Part shown: positions 52,312 through 61,385 of the stretch, piece after piece
Numbering within the stretch: the stretch's first letter is position 1
Layout: each line of letters starts with the position of its first letter
Assembly (NCBI GenBank): GCA_050179685.1
Contig: JBFXEW010000004.1
Coordinates: 1-64,000, forward strand
Direction of reading: 5' to 3'
Source of the DNA: GWE2-40-63 sp050179685
Lineage (GTDB): Bacteria > Bacteroidota > Bacteroidia > Bacteroidales > SZUA-534
Length of the DNA stretch: 64,000 bases
The notes under the pieces: model-generated
What the model was told of the DNA's origin: nothing
Seen by the model: only the letters and a program-made list of their open reading frames with translations
Databases searched by the model: none
Translations under genes and position numbers: made by a program

Positions 52312-54360
52312 TTATTCCAAATCCGGAACAGTCCAGTTAATCCATTTTTCAGCATCAAAAAACAGATTGCCGTCGGTTTTCATAATGCTAGTATTTTCAC
52401 TTTCAATATCCAGTAAAAACTTTTTTACATAAACAGCCACTTCAGGTTGTTGAGCAGCAGGTAAACCGCAATGGTCGCTGTGGCCAACCTGAGTGAAGCC
52501 CATATTATCAGGCACTCCCAGCGCTTCCCAAACCATGTGTGCTGCATTTCCAGTGGTCCAGGTGCTTAAATTGCCCAGCCAGGTCATCGAAGTGTTTTCA
52601 ACAAATAAAAGTGCGCGTGGTGCACACAAAGCTGCAATCATGTGGTGATCGAAAGGTAGTTTTGTTGCCGAACTGCTGAATTGCGAAAAGTTTTTACGAA
52701 ACCAAACATTTTCGGTAACAATTTGTGAAAGTCTTTGAACGCTTGAACCTTGAAAATCGGAAACACGCCAGCTGGCAGCTCCTCCGGAACCCGATTCCTG
52801 TGGAATGGTTAAAGCGATGCGTGTATCAAATGCTCCGGCTGCTAAAGCACCTTTTCCATTTCTTGAACAACCGGTAACTCCCAATCGGTTCGCATTAATA
52901 TTGGCTTCGGGAGTTTTTTCCAAAGCATCAATCAGACGACTTATTCCCCACGACCAGGCCATTATAGCTCCGGCTGAATGATCGGCACAGAAGAAATCGT
53001 AAAATTTTCCTTTTCCACGCGAACTACCATCAACTTGTTGGGCAATTTCGTCACTGGGGAAATTTATGATGGCAACGCCCATGTTTAACAGTTCTGTATT
53101 ATTCAAAAATGAATAGTTCATTCCAATCATAGCCGGATATGGAGCGCTTCCGGTATTTGGATAACTTATGGTACAATTAAACGAAATGCTTTTTCCATTT
53201 CCATCGACTGTAATGGTGAGGATGTTCCCGTTTAATTTGGCTGTTGTTGCTGAATAAGGGGTACAGGGTTTGTAGCCGTATTCAAATTCTTGGGCTAAAG
53301 CCGAAATTTCAACTTGTCGACAGGTAAAATCGGCTTTACTGGTAACCGGAGTGCCATCAAAGAAGGTAAATGGATCGGGGAGGAATTCATTGGCCGGTAG
53401 CGATAAATAAGTGGGCATTGCCGGAATAGGGCAGGCACTTTCGTTACAATAGTAATTATCATCGTCCGGGGCACATGGAATGCCTTCCTGGGTAACTCGT
53501 ACGCTTTTTGAATCGGTTAATGGAGCGGTAATATTCAGTACAGCCACTCGGTTTTTTGAGGTGCTTGCTGCTTCAATATTAATGTTTATGGTAGCATCGT
53601 TGGAACCTGATGTTGGATTGATGCTTAACCAGGGCTGAGGGTTGGTAATGGTCCAGTTGGTGTTCGAACTAAGCGTAAATGTTTCATCTCCACCTTCAAC
53701 TCCAATTGCAAGAGTAGTTTTCGAAACTTCGAGGGTGTAAATACTACCATTTTGAATGGCTTCGATGGTTTGCAGGGTGTCGTTGTTGGTCATAACAAGT
53801 ATTGATGCAGTTCGCCTTGCGGTGTCGGCATTGTGCAACGCAGTAAGGGTAATGCTACCGTCGTTCGATCCGGTTTTTGGAGAAATATTAAGCCATTCGG
53901 CTGAGCAATTTACAGTCCAGCTGGCTTCCGATTTTATTGTAAAAGTAGCTGTACTGTTTTCTTCAGCTCCAATATAAATAGCCGAGGCCGATACAGAAAG
54001 TGCCCGGTTTTGTTTAACTGTAATGCTTTGTGCATCTAATCCTTCGGCTGTTACCGTAATTAGCGCTGTACGTGATGAGGTGTCGGTGTTTGTCTGGGCT
54101 GTTATATAAAGGGTTCCATCATTGGTTCCCGATGTTGGGCTTAAACTCAACCAGCTTTCAGAACTTGAGGCGGTCCAGTTTGTGTTCGATGATATAGAAA
54201 CGGAATCGCTTCCTACAAAATGCGAGTCAAAAATTAGAGAGTTTGTGTTAAACTTTAACTCAGGAACAAAGATGTCTTTTTCGCTACAACTTACTGCGTT
54301 GAAAATTCCAAAAGCGGCAAGGGTAATTAAGGAGAATCCTAAAAATATTTTATTTTTCAT
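52312..54360 (-). CDS. Three BACON domains fused to a CE15 glucuronoyl esterase
   Basis: 682 aa. Lipoprotein signal ending FNAVSC (Cys25). Three BACON repeats (~35-118, ~120-205, ~208-295), each with the NW(T)..S..WLS(I/L)(S/N)P.SG(T/S)NDG pattern. After a Cys-rich linker comes an alpha/beta-hydrolase of the CE15 family (~310-660): nucleophile elbow GCSRNGKG (Ser499), acid Glu522 in PQESGSGG exactly 23 residues later as in fungal glucuronoyl esterases, and His627 or His630 in GHSDHCG. It would cleave ester bonds between lignin and 4-O-methylglucuronic acid of xylan at the cell surface. No SusC/D or xylanase genes lie nearby. Confidence 0.88.
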   Translation of the reverse strand: MKNKIFLGFSLITLAAFGIFNAVSCSEKDIFVPELKFNTNSLIFDSHFVGSDSVSISSNTNWTASSSESWLSLSPTSGTNDGTLYITAQTNTDTSSRTALITVTAEGLDAQSITVKQNRALSVSASAIYIGAEENSTATFTIKSEASWTVNCSAEWLNISPKTGSNDGSITLTALHNADTARRTASILVMTNNDTLQTIEAIQNGSIYTLEVSKTTLAIGVEGGDETFTLSSNTNWTITNPQPWLSINPTSGSNDATININIEAASTSKNRVAVLNITAPLTDSKSVRVTQEGIPCAPDDDNYYCNESACPIPAMPTYLSLPANEFLPDPFTFFDGTPVTSKADFTCRQVEISALAQEFEYGYKPCTPYSATTAKLNGNILTITVDGNGKSISFNCTISYPNTGSAPYPAMIGMNYSFLNNTELLNMGVAIINFPSDEIAQQVDGSSRGKGKFYDFFCADHSAGAIMAWSWGISRLIDALEKTPEANINANRLGVTGCSRNGKGALAAGAFDTRIALTIPQESGSGGAASWRVSDFQGSSVQRLSQIVTENVWFRKNFSQFSSSATKLPFDHHMIAALCAPRALLFVENTSMTWLGNLSTWTTGNAAHMVWEALGVPDNMGFTQVGHSDHCGLPAAQQPEVAVYVKKFLLDIESENTSIMKTDGNLFFDAEKWINWTVPDLE

Positions 54361-54723
54361 TGGACTTGATATTTTATTAAAGTTTTGATTATGTATTTAG
54401 TCTAAAATTTTATTTAATGCTGGTTCAATTACTTTCCTAAAAATACATTTCCTTTTCTATTCAGAGGTGGTACATTTTGAGCACTTTGGTATAAAATTTT
54501 TGCACTTTGGAGTTTTTAATCCTTGTTATTAATGAGCTTATAGGGAAGAAATTGGGTTTTTTGGTGGAAAAATATTTTGGTTTGTTGTTTTTAGCTTGTG
54601 ATTACAGCCCCTGCAGATGGAATTCAATTTTTAAGAAATTTTTTTATCCTTTCTTAAAACAAATTCGATTATTTGATGTTTATTAGTAAATGAGAATAAT
54701 TCTCAATAACAATAAATTCTCTT
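54361..54723. other. Intergenic region with the perR promoter
   Basis: 363 bp of AT-rich DNA between divergent genes. Apart from the palindrome and promoter-like elements described at 54672-54705, I see no hairpin, small gene or repeat. Confidence 0.5.
54672..54705 (+). promoter_or_regulatory. Putative PerR/Fur operator over the perR promoter
   Basis: TGAGAATAATTCTCA (54691-54705) is a perfect palindrome with 7-bp arms around a central A, of the length and type bound by Fur/PerR dimers. It overlaps a weak -7 element (TAATTCTC at 54697-54704) that lies 21 bp after TTTG at 54672-54675. The placement suggests self-repression of the perR-dps-prx operon. Confidence 0.65.
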
Positions 54724-55167
54724 ATGAAAATATCTCCCGATTCAGTTCGTGAAAAAATTATCGAAAAAGGATTAAAAGTTACTCCGCAGCGCATGAGTAT
54801 TTTAGAGGCTATTTATAGCCTCAATAACCATCCGACTGCCGATCAGATTATTGAATACATACGCAAGCAGCATCCGAATATTGCTACCGGAACGGTTTAC
54901 AAGGTTTTGGACATGCTGGTGCAGAATAAGCTGATTAAAAAAGTTAAAACAGAGAAAGATGTAATGCGCTACGACGGTGTTTTAACCAATCATCATCATT
55001 TGTATTGTGTGCAATGCGATTATATCGAGGATTTTGAGAATGAAAAACTCGACGAATTGTTAAAAAGCTTTTTTGAGCAGCACGCCATCGATAATTTTAT
55101 TATCGACGATATCAAACTTCAAATAAATGGAAGTTTCATTAAGCATAAAACAAACAATCACAAATAA
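54724..55167 (+). CDS. perR: PerR-type Fur family peroxide regulator
   Basis: 147 aa. Winged-helix DNA-binding domain (~1-80, KVTPQRMSILEAI..NHPTADQI..TGTVYKVLDML). The regulatory metal ligands align with those of Bacillus PerR with an offset of one: His36, Asp84, His90, His92 and Asp103. Asp at the last position marks PerR rather than Fur. The structural zinc site is half present: Cys95 and Cys98 remain, but the C-terminal CxxC is absent (Asn135, Phe138). It is first in a perR-dps-peroxiredoxin operon (12-bp and 20-bp gaps) with a palindromic operator at its own promoter. Confidence 0.92.
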   Translation: MKISPDSVREKIIEKGLKVTPQRMSILEAIYSLNNHPTADQIIEYIRKQHPNIATGTVYKVLDMLVQNKLIKKVKTEKDVMRYDGVLTNHHHLYCVQCDYIEDFENEKLDELLKSFFEQHAIDNFIIDDIKLQINGSFIKHKTNNHK

Positions 55168-55179
55168 AAAACTATAATT

Positions 55180-55647
55180 ATGAGTAATCAAATTAACTTA
55201 GATGCAGCCTATGCTGCAAAAATGAACGAAAAGCTCAATGCTTACCTGAGCAATGTGCAAATTAGTTATATGAATGTTCGTGGATATCACTGGAATATTG
55301 TGGGTAAACAATTCTTCCAGCTGCATGCCCAATTCGAAGAACTTTATAACAGTTTGAACGAAATGGCCGACGAAATTGCTGAGCGCATTCTTATGCTCGA
55401 AGGTAAGCCGGTTCATTCCTTCTCAAAATACATAAAACTGGCAAGTATTCCTGAAAAAGAAAACATTACTTCGGCCGAAGCCACCGTTAAAGAGGTTATT
55501 AGCGAAACCAAAGAATTGCTGAAGCAGGAACGTGAGATTGTAAAACTGGCTGCCGAAAACGATGACGATGGCACCGTTAACCTGGTATCGGGCTTTATCG
55601 ATGCCCAGGAAAAAATGATTTGGATGTATAATGCACTATTAAAATAA
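55180..55647 (+). CDS. dps: Dps family ferroxidase/DNA-protection protein
   Basis: 155-aa four-helix protein forming a 12-subunit shell that oxidises Fe2+ with H2O2 and sequesters iron. The inter-subunit ferroxidase ligands His37, His49, Asp64 and Glu68 match the H31/H43/D58/E62 spacing of Listeria Dps. NVRGYHWNIVGKQFFQLHAQFEELYN is the diagnostic region. The N-terminus is short and not lysine-rich, so non-specific DNA binding is uncertain. It is located 12 bp behind perR, hence under its control. Confidence 0.95.
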   Translation: MSNQINLDAAYAAKMNEKLNAYLSNVQISYMNVRGYHWNIVGKQFFQLHAQFEELYNSLNEMADEIAERILMLEGKPVHSFSKYIKLASIPEKENITSAEATVKEVISETKELLKQEREIVKLAAENDDDGTVNLVSGFIDAQEKMIWMYNALLK

Positions 55648-55667
55648 CAATTAAAAACAATAAGATT

Positions 55668-56387
55668 ATGGAAGAACATAATGAACAAAAAGTTTATGCC
55701 ATGCCACGCATTGGCGAACCAGCACCAGAGTTTAAAGCTGTAACCACTCAGGGCGACATCAATTTCCCGGCCGATTACAAAGGCAGTTGGGTAATTCTTT
55801 TTAGCCATCCGGCCGATTTTACTCCGGTTTGTACCTCAGAGTTTATGACTTTTGCCAGTATGGAAAAGCAATTTAACGAAGCCAACTGTAAACTGGTAGG
55901 TCTTTCTGTTGATGGTTTATACAGCCACATTGCCTGGTTGCGAACCATTAAAGATAAGATTGAGTACAAAGGAATGAAAAACGTTGAGGTAATGTTTCCG
56001 CTAATTGAGGATATTACCATGGAAGTTGCCAAAAAATATGGTATGATGATGCCGGGCGAAAGCAACACAAAAGCTGTTCGCGCCGTATTTGTAATCGATC
56101 CAAAAGGAATTGTGCGTACTGTTTTGTATTATCCGTTGAGTTTGGGTCGCAACTTCGACGAACTGTACCGAATTGTGATTGCATTGCAAACCGCCGACGA
56201 ATTTAATATTGCTACTCCGGCCGATTGGCGTCCGGGTGACGATGTGATTATTCCTACTGCGGGTTCTTGCGGAACGGCTAAAAACCGTATGGATGGTAAA
56301 GAAGAAGGTCTGGATTGTAAAGACTGGTTCTTCTGCACTAAAAAGCTGGATAAGGACACCGTATTGAAAAGAGTTCTTAAAAAATAA
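55668..56387 (+). CDS. Peroxiredoxin (Prx6/AhpC-TSA type)
   Basis: 239-aa thiol peroxidase that reduces H2O2 and organic hydroperoxides. The peroxidatic Cys55 sits in SHPADFTPVCTSEF, with the Arg partner near residue 130 (KAVRAVFVID). The long C-terminal domain contains further cysteines in AGSCGTAKNR and LDCKDWFFCTKK, so it may act as a 2-Cys enzyme of the archaeal/Bacteroidota Prx6 type. Last gene of the perR-dps-prx operon, 20 bp after dps and ended by a strong terminator. Confidence 0.95.
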   Translation: MEEHNEQKVYAMPRIGEPAPEFKAVTTQGDINFPADYKGSWVILFSHPADFTPVCTSEFMTFASMEKQFNEANCKLVGLSVDGLYSHIAWLRTIKDKIEYKGMKNVEVMFPLIEDITMEVAKKYGMMMPGESNTKAVRAVFVIDPKGIVRTVLYYPLSLGRNFDELYRIVIALQTADEFNIATPADWRPGDDVIIPTAGSCGTAKNRMDGKEEGLDCKDWFFCTKKLDKDTVLKRVLKK

Positions 56388-56419
56388 GCACACCTGACAA
56401 TTGTGGGTTTTTAATGTAG

Positions 56420-56458
56420 CGGGCATTCTGGTTTTAAAAACCAGTGCCCGTTTTTTTT
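56420..56458 (+). terminator. Rho-independent terminator of the perR operon
   Basis: CGGGCA (56420-56425) and TGCCCG (56445-56450) plus inner CTGGTTTT/AAAACCAG pair into a long stem, followed by eight Ts. Confidence 0.92.
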
Positions 56459-56510
56459 AATAGCATGCAATAATAATTGATTCCCTATCTGCGGGTTTGT
56501 TAAATATTGA

Positions 56511-56518
56511 TAACTTTG
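56511..56518 (+). promoter_or_regulatory. Putative -7 box for mscL
   Basis: TAACTTTG matches TAnnTTTG, 42 bases before the mscL ATG. A TTTG at 56496-56499 is too close (11 bases) to be a standard -33. Confidence 0.4.
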
Positions 56519-56560
56519 GGTTCATTCAAATCAGGTAATTAAAAGTTAAATTAAGCAAAC

Positions 56561-56965
56561 ATGAAAATCTTAAGTGAGTTTAAGACTTTTGCCATGAAAG
56601 GCAATGTAATTGATATGGCAGTCGGTATCATCATTGGTGCAGCCTTTGGTAAAATTGTGACCAGTTTAGTAAACGATTTAATTATGCCGCCTATTGGATT
56701 ATTGATTGGCGGGGTAAATTTTTCCGACCTTAGTATTGTTATGAAAGAGGCCGTTGGCGAAAATCCGGCGGTTAGCCTGAATTATGGCAATTTTTTACAG
56801 GTTGTTTTCAATTTTTTGATTGTTGCCTGGGCTGTATTTCTACTGGTTAAATTCATGAATCATGCCAAGCGTAAGAAAGAGGAAGCTCCCAAAGCTCCCC
56901 CGGCTCCATCGAATCAGGAAGTTTTATTGGCCGAAATTCGCGATCTGTTAAAAAAGGAAAGCTAA
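56561..56965 (+). CDS. mscL: Large-conductance mechanosensitive channel
   Basis: 134 aa pentameric inner-membrane channel that opens on osmotic downshock. N-terminal amphipathic helix FKTFAMKGNVIDMAVG, first transmembrane helix IIIGAAFGKIVTSLVND (glycine-rich pore), the LIMPPIGLLIGGVNF loop, second helix (~78-102), then a charged cytoplasmic helix with a Pro-rich linker (KAPPAPSNQEVLLAEIRDLL). All are typical and complete. Probably monocistronic. Confidence 0.97.
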   Translation: MKILSEFKTFAMKGNVIDMAVGIIIGAAFGKIVTSLVNDLIMPPIGLLIGGVNFSDLSIVMKEAVGENPAVSLNYGNFLQVVFNFLIVAWAVFLLVKFMNHAKRKKEEAPKAPPAPSNQEVLLAEIRDLLKKES

Positions 56966-56974
56966 TTTTAAGAG

Positions 56975-57616
56975 CTATCCTTTTACATAAGGGTTACTGC
57001 TTTTTTCTTTACCAATGCTGGTTTCAGCTCCGTGCCCCGGAAAAACCCGGGTGGTATCGGGTAAAACATAAAGCTTTTCTTTAATGCCCGAAATTAGTTG
57101 CTCATAATTTCCGCCGGGTAAATCGGTGCGGCCAATGCTGGCATCAAACAATATGTCGCCACAAAAAAGCAGACCATCGGGAGCATGGTAAAATGCTACT
57201 CCTCCTGCTGAATGTCCGGGCACATGAATTACTTCCAATTTGGTTTCACCAAATTGAAAAATGTCACCATGAGCAATCAGTTGTTGGGGCATCGGTGGTT
57301 CTTCGTCCATTTCAAGACCGTAGGCAGCACAGGTAGCTTTGTACCGCTTAATCCAGGGCACTTCGTCGGCATGGCAAACCAAAGGAATCTGATACTTGTC
57401 AGTCACGTATTTTGCTCCAAAAAGATGGTCGAGGTGATTGTGTGTTTGTAACAAAGCTATGGGTTTCAATCGGTTTTGTTCAATAAATGCATCCAACTGT
57501 TCGTGTTCATATTCCGAAAAGTTTCCTGCATCAACAATTACGCATTCCCGGCTATCGTCGTAAAGTACATAGGTGTTTTCCTGAAAAGGACTGAATACAA
57601 AGGATTTGTAGTTCAT
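56975..57616 (-). CDS. MBL-fold metallo-hydrolase (glyoxalase II-like)
   Basis: 213-aa cytoplasmic hydrolase. The metal-binding motif is THNHLDHLFG (~60-69), followed by further ligands in HVPGHSAGGV (His ~135), CGDILF (Asp ~155) and FPGHGAETS (His ~199). The pattern matches the YcbL-type glyoxalase II-like group, which hydrolyses thioesters such as S-lactoylglutathione or similar. It converges with mscL 9 bp away. Substrate not known. Confidence 0.92.
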   Translation of the reverse strand: MNYKSFVFSPFQENTYVLYDDSRECVIVDAGNFSEYEHEQLDAFIEQNRLKPIALLQTHNHLDHLFGAKYVTDKYQIPLVCHADEVPWIKRYKATCAAYGLEMDEEPPMPQQLIAHGDIFQFGETKLEVIHVPGHSAGGVAFYHAPDGLLFCGDILFDASIGRTDLPGGNYEQLISGIKEKLYVLPDTTRVFPGHGAETSIGKEKSSNPYVKG

Positions 57617-57728
57617 ATTTTAAATAGTTTTAAAGTCTGTTTTATCTTTTTTCGTAAGTTGAAGTCTGGTAATTATTCCCAGTGACACCCTCTTGTTATT
57701 CTTTGTAATAGCATAACAACAAAATTAT

Positions 57729-58703
57729 TTATCGGTTATAAATATCGATACTTTTTTTCAGGTTTCGCGGGTTTATGCTGCGATCCCAAGCCAGATATTT
57801 TATTAACAAACCTGAAATACCCAGCGATAAACCAACCAGCTCTATGGTAACCTGTGGGTCTTCGCTTTCGGTAACTTTATTGGTGAACGCAATAAAACTG
57901 ACTCCTGTTACCAGAAGACTGGAGTACAAAAACGCATTTCCTTTTTTTCGTGTTTTGTTCCAGTGATTCAGCGCCGAAATTGCAAGCGGATCATCGGCCA
58001 TATCGTTTTTAAGGCTGTAATAATCGAGATGTTTTAAGTCGCCAAAACCTTTGTTGTAATAATATTTGGTGTGTGGTAACGATGCTCCCACGCCAAATCC
58101 CCCCACACTTCCATAGGTTCCATGTCCTCCAAAACCCGATGTTCCGGCATATCCATAAGTCATTGCGGTTGCATTGTAGGTAGTACGCTCGTACAAATTA
58201 ATACGTCCTTTTCGTACTCTTCGCGAAAATGATGAAGTAGAAAGCCCTTGCAATTTAATGGTATTGGCAAAAAAGCCCTCGTCGTTCGAGTAGAATTTCA
58301 CTTCGTGCGCATTAAACTTATTTCCATCGATAAGTAAATGGGGATTACCGAATAAAGGTTCCTTTAAATCGATGGTTTTTCCGCTGATAATGTTTCCTGT
58401 AAAAAGATACAAATAGTTCCCTTTAACGGTCGATGAGGAATCTTTTGGATTGGAAAAATCTGCTGAATATTGTTGCCCTGAATAATTGCTGCTTTTATTG
58501 TTCCAAATCATCGAATCAACCTGAGTAAGCGGCACCACGCGATTTTCGTTTTTCTTTAACCCCAGAATGCGCACCGAAACAAATTGCGTGTCGATGGCAA
58601 CAATGGTGCAATTGAGCTTTTCGCCATTGTTTAAAAATAGCAAATCCTGCGACCAAAGATTCAGGTTCAGCCCAATAAAAATCAAACAAATGGATAAGCG
58701 CAT
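57729..58703 (-). CDS. Secreted protein of unknown function
   Basis: With the ATG at 58703, 324 aa starting with a signal peptide (MRLSICLIFIGLNLNLWS-Q). Residues ~22-70 resemble a small SH3-like or LSm-type beta-barrel: FLNNGEKLNCTIVAIDTQFVSVRIL..VVPLTQVDSMIW. The middle has a short Gly/Tyr-rich stretch (YGYAGTSGFGGHGTYGSVGG). The C-terminal part has two hydrophobic segments (~243-260, ~278-300). Its location is probably periplasm or inner-membrane-attached. I do not recognise the family. Confidence 0.65.
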   Translation of the reverse strand: MRLSICLIFIGLNLNLWSQDLLFLNNGEKLNCTIVAIDTQFVSVRILGLKKNENRVVPLTQVDSMIWNNKSSNYSGQQYSADFSNPKDSSSTVKGNYLYLFTGNIISGKTIDLKEPLFGNPHLLIDGNKFNAHEVKFYSNDEGFFANTIKLQGLSTSSFSRRVRKGRINLYERTTYNATAMTYGYAGTSGFGGHGTYGSVGGFGVGASLPHTKYYYNKGFGDLKHLDYYSLKNDMADDPLAISALNHWNKTRKKGNAFLYSSLLVTGVSFIAFTNKVTESEDPQVTIELVGLSLGISGLLIKYLAWDRSINPRNLKKSIDIYNR

Positions 58704-58730
58704 AGTGATAAACAATTAATTCATCCGAAG

Positions 58731-58763
58731 CAAAAATAGCGTTTATTTGAGCGATACAACAAA
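58731..58763 (-). promoter_or_regulatory. Promoter of the unknown secreted-protein gene
   Basis: On the minus strand TTTG (58763-58760), a 21-base spacer and TATTTTTG (58738-58731) match the Bacteroidota promoter, 27 bases before the ATG at 58703. Confidence 0.6.
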
Positions 58764-58809
58764 AATGCAAATCAAAACTTAAATACTGCCTCAATTAAAA
58801 TCATAACAT

Positions 58810-58817
58810 TATTTTTG
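58810..58817 (+). promoter_or_regulatory. Putative -7 box for mutS2
   Basis: TATTTTTG matches TAnnTTTG, 13 bases before the GTG start. No good -33. Together with the box at 58731 this forms a divergent promoter region. Confidence 0.5.
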
Positions 58818-58830
58818 CAGAAAAAAACTT

Positions 58831-61320
58831 GTGATATATCCGGAGAACTTTGAACATAAAATTGATTTTGTAAAGGTACGTGAGCTGGTAAAAGAGCATT
58901 GTCTTAGCGAATTGGGAAAAGATTTGGTTGGGCAGATGCGTTTTTTAGATAATTACAGTGCTTTGCATCTGCGTTTGCTCGAAACTCAGGAATTCAGGCT
59001 CCTGCTTGAATCGGGCGAAGAATTCCCAACCGATCATTATTTCGACCTTCGTACCGCTTTTGCCAAGATGCGGGTTTCCGGCACTTTTTTAGAAACCAGC
59101 GAATTGTTTAATCTCCGCAGAGCCTTACAAACGGTAAAAAGTATTTTGCGCTTTTTTAAAAAGGACGAAAGCGCTGAAAAGTACCCGCATCTGAAAGCCA
59201 TTGCTGATAAAGTTACCGTTCATGCTTATGTTACCGATGGTATCGACAAAATTTTAAACGGACAGGGAAAAATCCGTGATAAAGCTTCGCCGGAACTGGC
59301 CCACATTCGCAGTGAATTGGCATCAAAGCAGCAGGAAGTTTCCAAATTGATTCACCGCATCATTAATCAGGCCCAAAAAGAGGGCTGGGTCGATGCAGAT
59401 GCTACCCTGGCCATGCGCGACGGGCGTTCGGTAATTCCGGTTCCGGTGTCGTTCAAACGCAAAATTTCAGGAATTATTCACGACGAATCGGCCACGGGAA
59501 AAACCTGTTATGTAGAGCCGGCACCGGTGGTTGAAATCAATAACCAGATATCAAGTCTCGAAGCCGATGAACGGCGCGAGATTGTGCGTATTTTGAAAGA
59601 TTTTACCGAAACCATCAGGCCTTACACCGACGATTTGGACGATGCCCTTATGCTGCTGGGAATTATGGATTTTATCCGGGCCAAAGCCCGTTTTGCGCAG
59701 CGTATCGGGGGTACAATGCCCGATGTAAGCGACACCCGGGTTTTACAGTGGAATCAGGCTACGCATCCCTTACTTTACTTGTCGTTTAAAGAAGAAAACC
59801 GTAAAGTAGTTCCCTTAAACATAAGTCTGAACAGTACCAATCGCATTCTTCTGATTTCGGGGCCCAATGCCGGTGGAAAGTCGGTTTGTTTAAAAACGGT
59901 AGGGTTGTTACAATACATGCTCCAATGCGGTTTGCTCATTCCGGTTGAGCCCGACAGCAATGCCGGATTGTTTAAGAATATTTTCATCGATATTGGGGAC
60001 GAGCAAAGTATTGAAAACGATTTGAGCACCTACAGTTCCCACTTGCTAAGCATGAAGCATTTTTCGCGTAATGCCGATGCGCAAACCCTGGTTTTAATCG
60101 ACGAGTTTGGAACCGGAACCGAACCCATGTTGGGTGGCGCTATTGCCGAAGCGGTTTTAAACAAGCTAAATACCGATAAAGTTTTTGGGGTAATTACTAC
60201 CCACTATACCAACCTGAAGCACTTTGCATCGTCGCAGGAGGGCATTGTTAATGGGGCCATGCTTTACGATACGCAAAAACTGGAACCGCTTTTTATGCTC
60301 GAAATGGGCAAGCCGGGCAGTAGTTTTGCTTTTGAGATTGCCTATAAAATTGGCTTGTCGCAAGAAATAATTGAAGATGCCAAATCGAAAGTAGGCGAGG
60401 ATCAGGTACATTTCGACAAGCACCTGCGCCAGATTCTTCGCGATAAGCGCTACTGGGAAAACAAAAGAGAAAACATCCGGAAAATTGAGCGCCGGCTCGA
60501 GGAGATGATGGAAAAAGAAAAGCAGGAACTGGCCAAAGCCACTGAGTTTAGTAAAGAAGTAAGTGAGAATGCCCGTTCTGAAGCGCAAAAACTGCTGAAC
60601 GATACCAATAAAATTATTGAAAATACGGTCCGAAAAATTAAAGAATCACAGGCCGAAAAAGGAAAAACCCTTGAAGCCCGTAAGGAACTTAACAGTTTTA
60701 AAGAAGAAGTAGTTGCTGTAAACAGTGCCGAACAGGAACGCATTCAGCGTAAAATGCAGAAGCTTAAGGAACGCGAAAACAAGGTAAAAAAGCCAAAGAC
60801 AGAACAAAAAACTGAACAGCCCGAAAAGAAAAAACTTGTTCGCGAAAAGCCTTTTACCATTGGCATGCCTGTGCGCATTAAAGGGCAGACTTCGGTTGGT
60901 GAAATTATGGAACTGGGTGACAAAAACGCTGTGGTGGCTTTTGGAAATTTACTTACAACCGTTGCCATTGCCAAACTGGAAGCTTTGGAACAACAAGAGA
61001 AGAAAAACATGATGCGCCAACCGGGAGGCAGTGCAAAGTTTAAGCAGGCTTATGAGCTCAATCAGCGAAAAATGGCTTTTAAACCCGGACTCGATGTGCG
61101 TGGCAAGCGTGCCGACGAAGCCATTCAAACAGTACAGGATTTTATCGACGAAGCCATTATGGTGGGCGCGCACGAAGTAAAAATTTTACATGGTAAAGGC
61201 AACGGAATTTTAAGGCAACTCATCCGCGAATACCTTTTTACCGTCGATTTGGTCCGCAAAGTCGAAGACGAACATGTGGAATTTGGGGGAGCCGGAATTA
61301 CCGTTGTAAAACTCGGATAA
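58831..61320 (+). CDS. mutS2: MutS2 endonuclease/ATPase with Smr domain
   Basis: 829 aa, GTG start. The MutS core (~15-330), ATPase with Walker A GPNAGGKSV (~344-352), Walker B LIDEFGTGTEP (~425-436) and the ABC signature region STYSSHLLSMKHF are intact. A long coiled coil (~530-660) leads to a KOW-like region and a C-terminal Smr nuclease domain (~755-829) with LDVRGKRADEA and HGKGNGILR. MutS2 suppresses homologous recombination and rescues collided ribosomes in some bacteria. It converges with the NtrY-like kinase gene. Confidence 0.95.
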   Translation: MIYPENFEHKIDFVKVRELVKEHCLSELGKDLVGQMRFLDNYSALHLRLLETQEFRLLLESGEEFPTDHYFDLRTAFAKMRVSGTFLETSELFNLRRALQTVKSILRFFKKDESAEKYPHLKAIADKVTVHAYVTDGIDKILNGQGKIRDKASPELAHIRSELASKQQEVSKLIHRIINQAQKEGWVDADATLAMRDGRSVIPVPVSFKRKISGIIHDESATGKTCYVEPAPVVEINNQISSLEADERREIVRILKDFTETIRPYTDDLDDALMLLGIMDFIRAKARFAQRIGGTMPDVSDTRVLQWNQATHPLLYLSFKEENRKVVPLNISLNSTNRILLISGPNAGGKSVCLKTVGLLQYMLQCGLLIPVEPDSNAGLFKNIFIDIGDEQSIENDLSTYSSHLLSMKHFSRNADAQTLVLIDEFGTGTEPMLGGAIAEAVLNKLNTDKVFGVITTHYTNLKHFASSQEGIVNGAMLYDTQKLEPLFMLEMGKPGSSFAFEIAYKIGLSQEIIEDAKSKVGEDQVHFDKHLRQILRDKRYWENKRENIRKIERRLEEMMEKEKQELAKATEFSKEVSENARSEAQKLLNDTNKIIENTVRKIKESQAEKGKTLEARKELNSFKEEVVAVNSAEQERIQRKMQKLKERENKVKKPKTEQKTEQPEKKKLVREKPFTIGMPVRIKGQTSVGEIMELGDKNAVVAFGNLLTTVAIAKLEALEQQEKKNMMRQPGGSAKFKQAYELNQRKMAFKPGLDVRGKRADEAIQTVQDFIDEAIMVGAHEVKILHGKGNGILRQLIREYLFTVDLVRKVEDEHVEFGGAGITVVKLG

Positions 61321-61385
61321 ACAAATTAACTGCCTGCTTTAAGCAACTAAAACAGAAACAGTATCTTAAACCCGTGCTTTGATTT

